Source: Plesiocystis pacifica SIR-1 (GTDB lineage Bacteria > Myxococcota_A > Polyangia > Nannocystales > Nannocystaceae). From it: DNA of 64,000 nt. A program made the translations under genes and the position numbers. Shown in pieces: positions 1-9,436 of this stretch. The DNA lies in NCBI RefSeq assembly GCF_000170895.1, contig NZ_ABCS01000003.1, positions 62,001 through 126,000 of the forward strand, given 5' to 3'. Every line of letters begins with the position of its first letter. Positions within the stretch are counted from its first letter, which is position 1. The notes below the pieces were generated by a model. The model did no database searches. It worked only from the letters and a program-made list of their open reading frames with translations, and was not told the origin of the DNA.

Positions 1-1
1 C

Positions 2-544
2 TACGCCATGAGCGGCCCCTCGGGGTGGGACCCGCTCTCGCTCGGAGCCGAGCAGCGCGGCGTCCGAGAGGCGACCCGTGGGTCGAGCCTCGAGATCGAC
101 TTTCGCCCCAGCGTGACCCTCGGCGAGCTCCACGACGAGCTGTTGTCGGAGCGCCTGGACGTGCTGCACTTCTCCGGCCACTTCGACGAACGCCGCTTGA
201 TCATGAGCGACGGCGGGGGCGAGCCCCGAGCCATCGCCCTGGACGCGTTCTTCAACCTCGTCCGCGGTCGCGTCCGCGTGCTGGTGTTGAGCGCCTGCGA
301 CACCGCCTCGATGGCCCGCGGCGCCCGCGGGATCGACTACATCGTGGCGATGGACGGGCCGGTGGAGGACCTCGCCGCCGTCGAGTTCTCTCGCTTCTTC
401 TACCGCAGCCTCGGTCGCAACCTGGGCATCGAGGCGGCCTACGAAGATGGCTTGAACGGGGCCCTGGCCGTGGGCGGGCGCCGCATTCGTCCGGTCTTGT
501 TCAGCCCCGACGGCTCCGTCCGCGGGCCGGCGGCGTTCAACTGA
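2..544 (+). CDS. CHAT-domain-like protein, C-terminal part (5' end outside window)
   Basis: The frame is open to the left edge. An ATG at position 8 sits inside what looks like the conserved strand that opens CHAT/EAD-type domains (the frame continues into a WDPLSLGAEQR segment), so the true start is probably upstream and the gene is partial. The motif DVLHFSGH and, about 45 residues later, VLSACDT match the His and Cys blocks of CHAT (caspase-HetF-associated) proteases. The last 40 residues are the variable tail. The family acts as a caspase-like protease, often paired with effector partners, but no partner is visible because the 5' side is missing. The stop overlaps by 8 nt the stop of the convergent tmcA gene. 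CHAT is the best fit; a catalytically inactive relative cannot be excluded. Confidence 0.7.
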   Translation, partial: YAMSGPSGWDPLSLGAEQRGVREATRGSSLEIDFRPSVTLGELHDELLSERLDVLHFSGHFDERRLIMSDGGGEPRAIALDAFFNLVRGRVRVLVLSACDTASMARGARGIDYIVAMDGPVEDLAAVEFSRFFYRSLGRNLGIEAAYEDGLNGALAVGGRRIRPVLFSPDGSVRGPAAFN

Positions 545-2618
545 TGGCATCGGCGGACACCAGGGCCCGAAAGGCCCTCCGGAGCGCGCGCATGGTCGCG
601 GGCAAGCTGTCGAGATCTGCGGCCGCTCGGGCGTCGCTCCAGCTGCGCAGCGCGAGGGCTCGAGTCTCGACGACCCGGCGCAGCGAGGGCTCGAGCGCGG
701 CGAGGCGGGGCTGGACCTCGGGCAGGGCGAGGTAGGCCCGCAGCGCGGTGGCGCGAGACTCGAAGGTGCGCGGCCCGTGGGCGTAGCCGCGGGCGGCGCG
801 GCGAGCTTGGGCGGGAGTCGGCGGGGCGTCGTCGAGGGGGAGGTCGAGGCCCGCGGACAGGGCGGCGACCAGCTCGGGCTCGAGGGGGAGGCCGTCGTCG
901 GCGGCGAGCAGCTGCAGCTGCACGGCGAGCTCGCTCGCCAGCTCGCGGCGCAGCCCGTCGACGAGGGCTCGCGCGCGGTCGGACAGCGGGCGCAGCATCA
1001 TCACCGAGGGCTCCCCCGCCCGCGCGCCCCTGGACGCGCTCACGCGCACGAGCCGGTAGCCGAGGCTGCGGCGAAAGGCGAGCAGGCCCGGGGTGGCGCC
1101 GAACAGGGTGCCGAACAGCTCGACGGAGGGCGGGGCGTGGCGGTGGACGTGCTCGACGAGGGCCGTGGCGAGGCCGCGACGACGCAGCCGGGGGTGGACG
1201 GCGATCCGGACGCTGCGGCGCATGTCGAGCTCGCCGGCCGCGGTGCGCCCGAGGTGCGCGACGAGGGTGTCCGGGAGGGCGTGGGCGCGCAGCCGCGTCT
1301 TGCCCTGGGCCGCGGCCTCGCACAGCTCGGGGGGCAGGGAGCCCTCGCGGGCGACGAGGGTCGCGGCGACGACGTGGCCGTCGAGCAGGCCGGCGTGCAG
1401 CTCGAGGTTGGGGGCGTCGAGCAGGCGCTCGAGGTCCCCGGGGGTGGTCCGGTAGTGGGCGTGGACGAGCAGGCCAAAGAGCTCGCGCAGGCGGGGGCGG
1501 TCGGCCGCGAGGGCGTCGCGGTCCACGGCCTCGAAGCGCAAGCGGGCGAGCTCGGGGGCGGCCTCGAGGCGGGCAGGCTCGGCGTCGAGGAGCAAGGCCT
1601 CGAACACGGCCCGCTCGACGGGGTCGCCGGCGGCCCAGCGGATCGGGGCGTTCAGCTCGAAGCGCGCCACCGGCCCGCGGCCCTCGAGCCAGCTCAAAAA
1701 GCGCAGGCCGAAGCCGCGGCCCGTGCCCTCGTAGCCGTGGGTGGTGGTCGCAAAGGCGAGGTGGGCCTCGGGGTGGCGCAGGACCAGGCGGCGCAGGAAG
1801 GGGACGGGGAGCTGGGCGGCCTCGTCGACGACGATCGTGTCGAAGCGGGGGGCGTCCTCGGCGAGGAGCTCGAGCATGGGCACGAAGGGCGCCCGCGGCC
1901 CGGCGAAGCGTCGCAGCTCGACGACGGCTCGCTCCGAGCCGGCCGTGATCGCGAGCGAACCCTGCCCGGTCCGTCCGGCGAGGGCGAGGCCGAGGGCGCT
2001 CGACTTGCCCCGGCCGCGATCGGCGAGCAGCACCGCGCGGGTCGGCTCGGGCGACGACCACAGCGCGAGCAGGCGGGCGACGAGCTCGGCCTGCTCGGCG
2101 CTCCCGGTGAGCGCCGCGTCGGGGGGCAGGCGCGCGCTCGGGGGGCGAGCGAGCCAGCGCTCGAGCGGGGTGGCGGCGGCCCCGAGGGTGCGCTCGACGT
2201 GGGCGGCGAGGCGCGCCCCGACATCCTCGACGCCGTGGGGGAAGGCGGCGAGGTGGCGCCCGCGGGTCGATCGCGCGCCTGGGTGTTCGCGCAGGTCGAG
2301 GATCAGGGCACCGCCGCCGCGGACGAGGCCGTGGGCCTGACCGAGGGCGTCCATGGCCAGCCCGCCGCGGGCGTCGACGCCGACGAGGTCGAAGCTCCCG
2401 CCGAGCCATCGCCCCAGCTCGCGGAGGGGGACGCTGCGCAGCCCGGGCAAAGTCGCCAGGCTCGGGGGGAGGGCTTCGGCGGTGACCCACGCGAGCTCGC
2501 CCGGGCGCTCGCGCGGGCCCAGGCTCTCCGCGATGCCCCGAGCGACCAGCTCGAGGCCCGCCTCGTCGCGGATCACGAGCAATCGGCGGTGGCGCTCGCT
2601 GAGCTCGGGGCCGGTCAC
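537..2618 (-). CDS. tmcA: tRNA(Met) cytidine acetyltransferase TmcA
   Basis: TmcA makes N4-acetylcytidine at the wobble base of elongator tRNA-Met, using acetyl-CoA and ATP. In order (numbering from the GTG at 2618): an N-terminal DUF1726-type Rossmann region; a helicase-like ATPase with Walker A (DRGRGKSSALG, near residue 205), Walker B (VVDEAAQLP, near 263) and the diagnostic THGYEGTGRGF and PIRW motifs; a GNAT acetyltransferase (IAVHPRLRRRGLATALV, near 468, followed by SLGYRLVRV); and a helical C-terminus. The length of about 690 residues matches the family. The start is uncertain: ATG codons at 2702 and further upstream give a long unconserved basic leader and would leave almost no room for the divergent kinase promoter, so I prefer the GTG just before the conserved ELSERHRRLLVI segment. 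No obvious Shine-Dalgarno sequence precedes it. Family assignment is firm; the start is not. Confidence 0.93.
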   Translation of the reverse strand: MTGPELSERHRRLLVIRDEAGLELVARGIAESLGPRERPGELAWVTAEALPPSLATLPGLRSVPLRELGRWLGGSFDLVGVDARGGLAMDALGQAHGLVRGGGALILDLREHPGARSTRGRHLAAFPHGVEDVGARLAAHVERTLGAAATPLERWLARPPSARLPPDAALTGSAEQAELVARLLALWSSPEPTRAVLLADRGRGKSSALGLALAGRTGQGSLAITAGSERAVVELRRFAGPRAPFVPMLELLAEDAPRFDTIVVDEAAQLPVPFLRRLVLRHPEAHLAFATTTHGYEGTGRGFGLRFLSWLEGRGPVARFELNAPIRWAAGDPVERAVFEALLLDAEPARLEAAPELARLRFEAVDRDALAADRPRLRELFGLLVHAHYRTTPGDLERLLDAPNLELHAGLLDGHVVAATLVAREGSLPPELCEAAAQGKTRLRAHALPDTLVAHLGRTAAGELDMRRSVRIAVHPRLRRRGLATALVEHVHRHAPPSVELFGTLFGATPGLLAFRRSLGYRLVRVSASRGARAGEPSVMMLRPLSDRARALVDGLRRELASELAVQLQLLAADDGLPLEPELVAALSAGLDLPLDDAPPTPAQARRAARGYAHGPRTFESRATALRAYLALPEVQPRLAALEPSLRRVVETRALALRSWSDARAAADLDSLPATMRALRRAFRALVSADAIS

Positions 2619-2895
2619 CCCATGGGATCTAACAGCCCCGGCGGTCCGAGCCCGAGCTCGATCTGCGCCGTCCGCTCGAGCTGCCGTGACTGCCGGGTTC
2701 ATGCTCGTTTCGACAGGGTCGGTTTCGGAAGGTCGTGCTCTGCGCATTGCGAATCGCGCCACCGCCAGCACAAAATTCCGGTCGCAATTCCGATTGCGAT
2801 GTCCCACGCAGCCTTGGTGATCTGGCGAACTCCCGAGCACTACAGTGCTGCGCGAGAAAATTCTCCAACCCAAAACGGCCTAGACTCGAAGGATC

Positions 2896-5800
2896 GTGTC
2901 ACTCCCCCTGGCAGGCTACGGCCGCTCGCGATTGCTCCGAAGCGGAGCGCGCAAGCGGGTCTACGAGATCGTCCGCGACAGCGATGACGGCAAGGTCATC
3001 GCCAAGGTCTTTCACGTCGACGCGCCCGGCGTCGAGGCTCGGGTGCGCCACGAGTTTCGCCTGCTCGAGTCCCTGGACATCGACGGGGTCGTCAAGCCCA
3101 TCGGCCTCGAGCGGCTCGGGGACAACCTCGTGCTCTTGCTCGAGTCCGTCGACTCGCGCAACCTCCGTCAGTTCGCGGGCGGCCGGGCGCTCGAGGTCCG
3201 GGTGTTCCTGCCCGTCGCCATCCGCCTCGTCGAGATCCTCGCCGCGGTCCACGAGCGCGGCGTCATCCACCAGGACATCAAGCCGAGCAACGTGCTGATC
3301 GAGCGGGGCACCGGCGCGGTCCACCTCGCGGACTTCGGCATCTCGGTGCTGCTCGAGGACAGCCACCGGCGCATCCACGACCCCGATCTGCTCGCGGGCA
3401 CGCTCCCTTACCTGTCGCCGGAGCAGACCGGACGGACCAAGCGCGGGGTCGACTTTCGCAGCGACCTCTACTCCCTCGGCGTGACCTTCTACGAGCTGCT
3501 CACGGGTCGCCGGCCCTTCGAGGCCGTGACCCCGCTCGAGATCGTCCACGCCCACCTCGCGCGGCGTCCGAAGCCGCCGAGGTCGTGGTGCCCAGCGCTC
3601 CCCGAGGTGCTCTCGGCGATGGTCATGAAGCTGCTCGAGAAGGCCCCGGAGCTCCGCTACCAGTCGGCCCGGGGCCTGCTCGTGGATCTCGAGCGGCTCG
3701 CGGAGTCGCTGGCGGCCGGCGAGGCCGAGCCCGACTTCGCCCTCGGGCTGCGCGACCACGCCGCGACCTTGCAGTTCCCCCATCGCCTCTACGGCCGCGC
3801 TGGCGAGGTCGAGCGCTTGGCCGCGGCCCTGCGCGCCGTCGTCGACGGGGAGGGCCGGCGCGTGGTCGCGCTCGAAGGGGGCGCCGGCGTGGGCAAGAGC
3901 GCGCTCGTCCACAGCCTCGACGCCAGGGTCCTCGCCGTCGAGGGGGAGCTGGCCCTGGGTCGCTTCGAGGCCGGCGAGTCCCCGCGCCTCTACAGCGGGT
4001 TCGCGTCCGCCTTTGGCGAGCTCGTCGGTCGGGTGCTGACCCAGAGCGAGGACGCGCTGGCGCACTGGCGCGAGCGACTCGGCGCGCTCCTCGGGCCGCT
4101 CGCGGGCGTGGTCGCGGGCCTCGTCCCCAACCTCGAGCTCGTCCTGGGCGAGCGCCCCTCAGCCCCGGCGATCGAGCCCGGGCAGGCGCGCAACCGGCTC
4201 CAGCTGGCCTTCGGGCGCCTGCTCAGCGCCTTCGCCGAGGCCGGACCCCTGGTCCTGGTGCTCGACGATCTCCACCACGCCGACGTGGCGAGCCTCGAGC
4301 TCATCGACGATCTGATCCAGCAGCCCGGGCCGTCGGTGCTGTTCGTGCTCGCCTACCGCGGGAAGGACGAGGCCAGCGACAGGCCCATCGCCGCGCTGCT
4401 CGAGACGATCGAGCGAGCCGGGCGCCCCGTCGAGCGCCTGGCGCTCGAGCCCCTGGCGGAGGCCGAGCTCGGGCAGCTGCTCGCTGACGTGCTCGGGCGG
4501 CCGCTGGAGGAGCTCGGCGAGCTGGTCCAGCTGCTCGCGCGCAAGACCGGCAACAACCCCTTGCTGGTGCGTCAATTCCTGGTCCACCTGGTGTCCGAGC
4601 GCTTGCTCGAGCCGGGGGCCCGAGGCTGGACCTGGGACCTCGACGCGCTCGCCGCGGCCAGCTTGCCCGAGGACGTGCTCGGCCTGCTCACGGCCCGCCT
4701 CGACCGCCTGCCCGAGGACGCGCGCTGGGTGCTGTGCTGCGCGGCCCACCTCGGGATCGCGTTCGACATCACCTTGCTCGCGCGCGTCGCCGAGCTCGAC
4801 GGCGAGGCCCTCGCGGCCGCGCTTCGCAGCATCGAGCGCGAGGGCCTCATCGACGCCGGCTCGGGGAGCCACCGCTTCGCCCACGAGCAGCTCCAGGTCC
4901 TCGCCCGCGGGTTCGCGGACGTCGATCGCGGCGCGGCCCTCCACGCTCGGATCGCCCGGGAGTTGCTCGCCGAGCTCGGGCGCGAGGGGCTCGGCGAGCG
5001 CCTGTTCGAGCTCGTCGACCACCTCCGCGGCGCCGAGGCGGGGGGCCAGCTGGAGGGGGACGAGCGGGTGCTGCTCGCCGAGCTCGCCACCGAAGCGGGG
5101 GAGCGCGCCCTCGACAACGCCGCGTGGGCCGTGGCCCGGCCCTACTTCGAGCAGGCGACGTCGCTGCTCGACGCCCAGGTCCTCGGCGCGCGCCCGACCC
5201 TGCGCCTGCGCGCGCGCTTTGGCCGGGCCCAGTCGCTCGCGCTCACGGGCGACGCCGACGGGGCCGACGCGGCCTTCGAGGCCCTGCTCGAGGGCGAGCT
5301 CGGGTCCGAGGACCACAGCCGGGTCGTGGCGCGGCGGGTGTCGATCTTGCTCATTCGCCAGCGGGCCGCGGAGGCCCTCGAGGTCGGGCTCGCGGGCCTG
5401 CGTCGCTACGGCATCCACCTCCCCGCGCGCTGCTCGACCCCCCGGGTCGTGCTCTGGGTCGCGCGCGCCTGGCTGCAGGTCAAGTCCGTGACCCGCGAGC
5501 AGTGGCTGGCCCGGCCCGCGCTGAGCGACCCGAACGCGATCGCCGCGAGCCGCATCATCGAGGCGCTCAAGTCCCCGGCCTACCTCGAGGACAAGAACCT
5601 GTTCGTGGTCCTGTCTGGGGTTCACATTCACCTCGGCGCCCGCGCGCAGCTCGATCCGCTGGCCCCGATCGCGCTCTCGCAGATTGCGATCGCGGCGGCT
5701 ACGGCTCTGCGCCAGCCCGTCGAGGCTGCGCAGCTGTGCGACCACGCCCTGGCCCTGTGCGAGCAGCCCTTCATCGCCGCCGCCCGGGCCCCGGTGATGT

Positions 5801-8406
5801 CCTCGGCGGCGCTGTTCATCTGGCCGCTCAGTCGCCCCTTCCGCAGCTACGAGCACGAGCTCGAGCCCCTCGTGGCGCAGCTCGCCGAGGCGGGCGAGCT
5901 CGACCTCGGCGGCTGGTCGATCGTCATCGGCCTCGGCCAGACCTTCTACGCCGGGGCTCACCTCGCGGACGTGATCGAGCGCGGCCAGCGTTGGCAGGTC
6001 GAGGTCGATCGCTGGGGCTCGGCCGAGCAGCGCTCGAGCACCGCCCGGCACCTGCTGCTCGCCCGATTGTTGACCGGCGAGCTCGAGGACATCGACGCGC
6101 TCATCAGACGCGAGCAAGGCCGCGAGGCCAACATCAGCGCGCTCTCGATGGCGCTCGACACCAGCGCCCGGATGGCCGCCAAGGTGCTCTTGGATCGCTT
6201 CGACGGGGCCTTCGCCGACCTCGCCGAGGACGTCGAGGGCTTCGAGCAGACGCTGTTCGGCACCTGGCAGATCATCCCCTTTGCGATGTGGGCCGCGATC
6301 GTCGAGGTCGAGCGCTGGGAGCGGGCCCGACCCACCGCCGAGCGTCGTCGGATCCGTCGACGGCTGCGTCGCTACCTGAGCGCCGCGCGTCAGTACGGCC
6401 AGGCCGCGCCCGAGAACTTCGGCGCGATGCTCGAGATCCTCCGCGCCGAGAGCGAGCGCCTGCGCGGCCGCGGCGAGCGGGCGATCGCGGCGTACCGCCG
6501 GGCCAGCGACCTCGCCCACGCCCAGGACCACCCCCTGCTCGAGGGCCTCGCCTGCCTGCGCCTCGCCGACCTCGCGCGCAAGCTCGAGCGCCGCGCCGAG
6601 GCCCGCGGGGCTCGCGACCTCGCCCTCGAGGCCATGCGGCGGCTCGGCGCCCGAGCGGTCGTCGCCCGGCTCGAGGCGGCGAGCGAGGACTCCCTGACCC
6701 GCGGGCTCGCCGACGACGACCAGACCCACAGCAGCACCTCCTTGTTCAGCGAGAGCGCGTTCTCGGGCAGCAGCAATTCCTCCAGCCCCGGCATCTTCGA
6801 CCTCACGACCGTCGTGCAGACCATGAACCTGATCAGCGAGGACCTGCGCCTCGAGGAGGTCGTCGGCCGGGTCCTCGACGGCGCGGTGACCAGCGCCGGA
6901 GCCGACCGCGGCGTGCTGCTGCTCGCGCGCGGCGAGGTCCTCGGCGTGGTCGCCCACAGCGACGGCCGCGAGACCCGGACCGAGCCCGAGCCGGTCCCGA
7001 TCGCCGAGCTCCACGACCAGCTGCCGATGAGCGTGATCCACTACGTGCTGCGGACGGGGACGCCGGTGATCCTCGACGACGCCGCGAGCGTGCCTCGCTT
7101 CGCGGGCGACAGCTACATCTCGACCAACATGGTCCGCTCGCTGCTGTGCCTGCCGATCGACAAGCACGAGCGCCGGGTCGGCGCGCTGGTCCTCGAGAAC
7201 CGCCTGTCGAGCCACGGCTTCCCCAGCGAGCGCCTCGAGATCCTGCGCTTCCTCGTCGCCCAGGCCGCCAGCGCCCTCGACAACGCTCAGCTCTACGACG
7301 CCCTCCAGCGCAGCGAGGCCCGCTGGCGCTCCCTCGTCAGCGGGGCCCCGGACACGATCCTGGTCATGGACACGGCCGGCCGCGTCGAGTTCATCAACCA
7401 TGCCCTCGGCCGCTTCTCGACGCAGGCGCTCGTCGGTGAGCTCGCCGAGGCGCTGTTCGAGGCCGAGAGCCGGCCGGCGTGGCGCGAGGCGATCCGCGAG
7501 GCCGTCGAGCTCGCCGACATCCGCGAGCGGGAGCTCGAGCTGCTCGACGAGGCCGGCGAGCGGCGCAGCTTCGTCGCCCGCATCGCCCCCGTCGACTCGA
7601 GCAGCGGGCGCTTGCTGGCCATCCTCAGCGACGTCAGCGAGCGCAAGCGCCTCGAGCAGCAGGTCCGCCAAAACCAGCGCCTCGAGTCCCTCGGGACCCT
7701 CGCGGCGGGCGTGGCCCACGAGATCAACAACCCGATCCAGGGCGTGATGGGCTACGCCGAGCTGATCCTCGACGAGGCCCGGGGCCAGCCGGCGATCACC
7801 GAGTTCGCCACGGAGATCACCGGCGAGAGCAAGCGGGTCATGCACATCGTCCGGGACCTCTTGACCTTCTCGCGCCAGGAGCGAGAGCCCGACCACGAAC
7901 GCATCGCGCCGCAGCGCATCATCGACTCCACGCTCCCGCTCGTCCGCACGCTGATGCGCAAGGACGGCGTCGAGCTCACCGTCGACGTCTCGCCCGAGCT
8001 GCCGGCCCTGAGCTGCCACCCGCAGCAGATTCGTCAGGTCATCATGAACCTGCTGACCAACGCCCGCGACGCGCTCAACGATCGCTTTGGCGGCGAGCAT
8101 CCGGACAAGCGCATCACGATCCGCGCGGCCGAGGTCGACGAGGGCGGTCGCCGGTGGATCCGCTTCGAGGTCGAGGATCGCGGCGGCGGCATCCCCGACG
8201 CCGTCCGCGATCGGATCTTCGACCCCTTCTTCACGACCAAACCCCGCGACCGGGGCACCGGCTTGGGCCTGTCCGTCAGCCACGGGATCGCCGTCGAGCA
8301 CGGCGGCCAGCTCGGCCTCGACAGCGAGCCCGGGGTCGGGACGACCTTCCACCTGCTCTTGCCCCTCGACGCCGGCCCGCTCGACGAGCTCGACGCGGCG
8401 CAGTGA
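2896..8406 (+). CDS. Hybrid Ser/Thr kinase - AAA ATPase - TPR - GAF - PAS - histidine kinase
   Basis: This 1836-residue soluble sensor kinase joins two phospho-signalling chemistries. Domains in order: Ser/Thr kinase about 1-270 (VIAKVF lysine, HQDIKPSNVL catalytic loop, DFG, SPEQTGR activation segment; the glycine loop is poorly conserved); AAA/STAND-type ATPase from about 295 (Walker A GGAGVGKS near 328, Walker B LVLVLDDLHHAD near 453); a long TPR-like helical region to about 1260; a Ser-rich linker; GAF about 1300-1470; PAS about 1475-1590; HisKA with phospho-acceptor HEINNP near 1607; HATPase (NLLTNARDAL near 1718, then DRGGGIP and GTGLGLS). There is no membrane segment. The GTG start has a GAAGGA sequence just upstream at very short spacing. 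This architecture is known in myxobacteria and cyanobacteria. No response regulator is adjacent, so the partner is encoded elsewhere. The substrate is unknown. Confidence 0.93.
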   Translation: MSLPLAGYGRSRLLRSGARKRVYEIVRDSDDGKVIAKVFHVDAPGVEARVRHEFRLLESLDIDGVVKPIGLERLGDNLVLLLESVDSRNLRQFAGGRALEVRVFLPVAIRLVEILAAVHERGVIHQDIKPSNVLIERGTGAVHLADFGISVLLEDSHRRIHDPDLLAGTLPYLSPEQTGRTKRGVDFRSDLYSLGVTFYELLTGRRPFEAVTPLEIVHAHLARRPKPPRSWCPALPEVLSAMVMKLLEKAPELRYQSARGLLVDLERLAESLAAGEAEPDFALGLRDHAATLQFPHRLYGRAGEVERLAAALRAVVDGEGRRVVALEGGAGVGKSALVHSLDARVLAVEGELALGRFEAGESPRLYSGFASAFGELVGRVLTQSEDALAHWRERLGALLGPLAGVVAGLVPNLELVLGERPSAPAIEPGQARNRLQLAFGRLLSAFAEAGPLVLVLDDLHHADVASLELIDDLIQQPGPSVLFVLAYRGKDEASDRPIAALLETIERAGRPVERLALEPLAEAELGQLLADVLGRPLEELGELVQLLARKTGNNPLLVRQFLVHLVSERLLEPGARGWTWDLDALAAASLPEDVLGLLTARLDRLPEDARWVLCCAAHLGIAFDITLLARVAELDGEALAAALRSIEREGLIDAGSGSHRFAHEQLQVLARGFADVDRGAALHARIARELLAELGREGLGERLFELVDHLRGAEAGGQLEGDERVLLAELATEAGERALDNAAWAVARPYFEQATSLLDAQVLGARPTLRLRARFGRAQSLALTGDADGADAAFEALLEGELGSEDHSRVVARRVSILLIRQRAAEALEVGLAGLRRYGIHLPARCSTPRVVLWVARAWLQVKSVTREQWLARPALSDPNAIAASRIIEALKSPAYLEDKNLFVVLSGVHIHLGARAQLDPLAPIALSQIAIAAATALRQPVEAAQLCDHALALCEQPFIAAARAPVMSSAALFIWPLSRPFRSYEHELEPLVAQLAEAGELDLGGWSIVIGLGQTFYAGAHLADVIERGQRWQVEVDRWGSAEQRSSTARHLLLARLLTGELEDIDALIRREQGREANISALSMALDTSARMAAKVLLDRFDGAFADLAEDVEGFEQTLFGTWQIIPFAMWAAIVEVERWERARPTAERRRIRRRLRRYLSAARQYGQAAPENFGAMLEILRAESERLRGRGERAIAAYRRASDLAHAQDHPLLEGLACLRLADLARKLERRAEARGARDLALEAMRRLGARAVVARLEAASEDSLTRGLADDDQTHSSTSLFSESAFSGSSNSSSPGIFDLTTVVQTMNLISEDLRLEEVVGRVLDGAVTSAGADRGVLLLARGEVLGVVAHSDGRETRTEPEPVPIAELHDQLPMSVIHYVLRTGTPVILDDAASVPRFAGDSYISTNMVRSLLCLPIDKHERRVGALVLENRLSSHGFPSERLEILRFLVAQAASALDNAQLYDALQRSEARWRSLVSGAPDTILVMDTAGRVEFINHALGRFSTQALVGELAEALFEAESRPAWREAIREAVELADIRERELELLDEAGERRSFVARIAPVDSSSGRLLAILSDVSERKRLEQQVRQNQRLESLGTLAAGVAHEINNPIQGVMGYAELILDEARGQPAITEFATEITGESKRVMHIVRDLLTFSRQEREPDHERIAPQRIIDSTLPLVRTLMRKDGVELTVDVSPELPALSCHPQQIRQVIMNLLTNARDALNDRFGGEHPDKRITIRAAEVDEGGRRWIRFEVEDRGGGIPDAVRDRIFDPFFTTKPRDRGTGLGLSVSHGIAVEHGGQLGLDSEPGVGTTFHLLLPLDAGPLDELDAAQ

Positions 8407-8491
8407 ACGAGGCGCGTCGGGACACTGAGGGGCGATCGCGCCCGCGGGCCTGCCTGCAAGCCCAGCGGTGCTAGCCTCGTTGACGGGGAAC

Positions 8492-9187
8492 ATGAGCATC
8501 CAGGTCGACCAGCTCCCGATCACCAGCCCTTGCCCGATCAACCTCGATCGCAGCGGGGTGAGCGCGAAGGACCGTCAGATGTTCTGCGAGCACTGCACCA
8601 AGGACGTGCACCTGCTCTCGCAGATGACCGAGTCCGAGGCGCGGGCGCTCATGAACCGCGAGGCTGGCAAGGACATCTGCGTGTCCTACGTGCCGCGCAG
8701 CGACGGCTCGATCCGCTTTCGCCCCGAGCCGGCCTTCGTGCCCGCGACGGCGCTGACTCGGGCCCAGACCCGGGCCCCGACGGTGCGCGCCAACCATCGC
8801 CTGTCCCTCGCTCTCGGCGGCATGTTGCTCGCCGCGTGCACCCCCCACGGCGACGCCGAGCCCAAGCAGGACCCGCTTCGCGTCGAGGTCCCGGCGGACG
8901 AGGTGATCCCTTGCGACGACGACGGCAGCAACGAGCCGGAGCCGGACTACGCCGTCGCGGGCGGTCTCCGGGCTGAGCCCATCGAGCTCGAGCCCGTCGA
9001 GGGTGGGCTCGTCCCGCCGGAGCTCGAGCCCGTGGATGAACCCAAGGATGAACCCTGCGATGAGCCCGGCGCCGACAGGGAGCCCGAGCAGGCCAAGAGG
9101 CCCAAGGACCCGTCCAAGCACCGGGAGATGCACCGGCGCGGCGGTCTCCGGGCGCCCGCAGACCTCGACCCGCTCGGCGATCTCTGA
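8492..9187 (+). CDS. Cys-containing N-domain protein with lipobox-like segment and acidic Pro-rich tail
   Basis: The N-terminal 65 residues (CPINLDRSG, then FCEHCTKDVHLLSQMTE, then DICVSYV) form a small conserved domain seen in hypothetical proteins of myxobacteria and Bacteroidetes. The paired cysteines look like a metal site or disulfide. A hydrophobic stretch follows at about residues 100-113 (LALGGMLLAACTP) with a lipobox-like LLAAC, although it lies far from the N-terminus. The tail is rich in Glu, Asp and Pro, with repeated ELEPV and DEP units. I chose the ATG at 8492 because a GGGGAA sequence precedes it; an upstream in-frame start at 8468 adds only eight residues. Function is unknown. 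It follows the hybrid kinase by 85 nt, so co-transcription is possible. Confidence 0.75.
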   Translation: MSIQVDQLPITSPCPINLDRSGVSAKDRQMFCEHCTKDVHLLSQMTESEARALMNREAGKDICVSYVPRSDGSIRFRPEPAFVPATALTRAQTRAPTVRANHRLSLALGGMLLAACTPHGDAEPKQDPLRVEVPADEVIPCDDDGSNEPEPDYAVAGGLRAEPIELEPVEGGLVPPELEPVDEPKDEPCDEPGADREPEQAKRPKDPSKHREMHRRGGLRAPADLDPLGDL

Positions 9188-9338
9188 GTTCTGTTTTGCC
9201 CCCACAGGCGCCTGGGACCGGGGGCGCTTCGTCGCTCCGCTCCTCCGCTTTGGCTCGGTGGGCAATGGAGCTCGTACCTTCGAGAAGGCTGGTGGTCGCC
9301 CCCGCAAGCGGGGGCGTGGATTCCTTGACAGTCCCTGA

Positions 9339-9386
9339 GTCGTGGACGTGGGGCAGGGGGGCGTGGCGTCGTCCACGACGGCTAAA
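9339..9386 (+). repeat. Dispersed hairpin element, copy A1
   Basis: This is a perfect 10-bp inverted repeat (arms 9339-9348 and 9370-9379, GTCGTGGACG) around a 21-nt G-rich loop, followed by GGCTAAA. The same sequence recurs at 9917-9964 (opposite strand) and 38448-38496. A separate 8-bp hairpin with an AA loop (9298-9315) and a 17-bp hairpin (9393-9428) flank it in this convergent intergenic region. Confidence 0.8.
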
Positions 9387-9392
9387 GTAGAC

Positions 9393-9428
9393 AGAGGGTC
9401 GGGCAAAACTCGTTTTGGCCGACCCTCT
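9393..9428. terminator. Bidirectional hairpin terminator between convergent genes
   Basis: A 17-bp stem (arms 9393-9409 and 9412-9428, one mismatch) has a 2-nt loop. Its loop side carries CAAAAC/GTTTTG, so each strand has a short A or T tract inside the stem. It lies 8 nt past the end of the leftward gene at 9437 and downstream of the rightward gene ending at 9187, which suits termination in both directions. Confidence 0.7.
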
Positions 9429-9436
9429 GAGCGAGC

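Noticed and set aside
4159-8541. A 1460-codon open frame antisense to the hybrid kinase
   Set aside because: Same reason: low-complexity composition and complete overlap with a gene bearing many conserved motifs.
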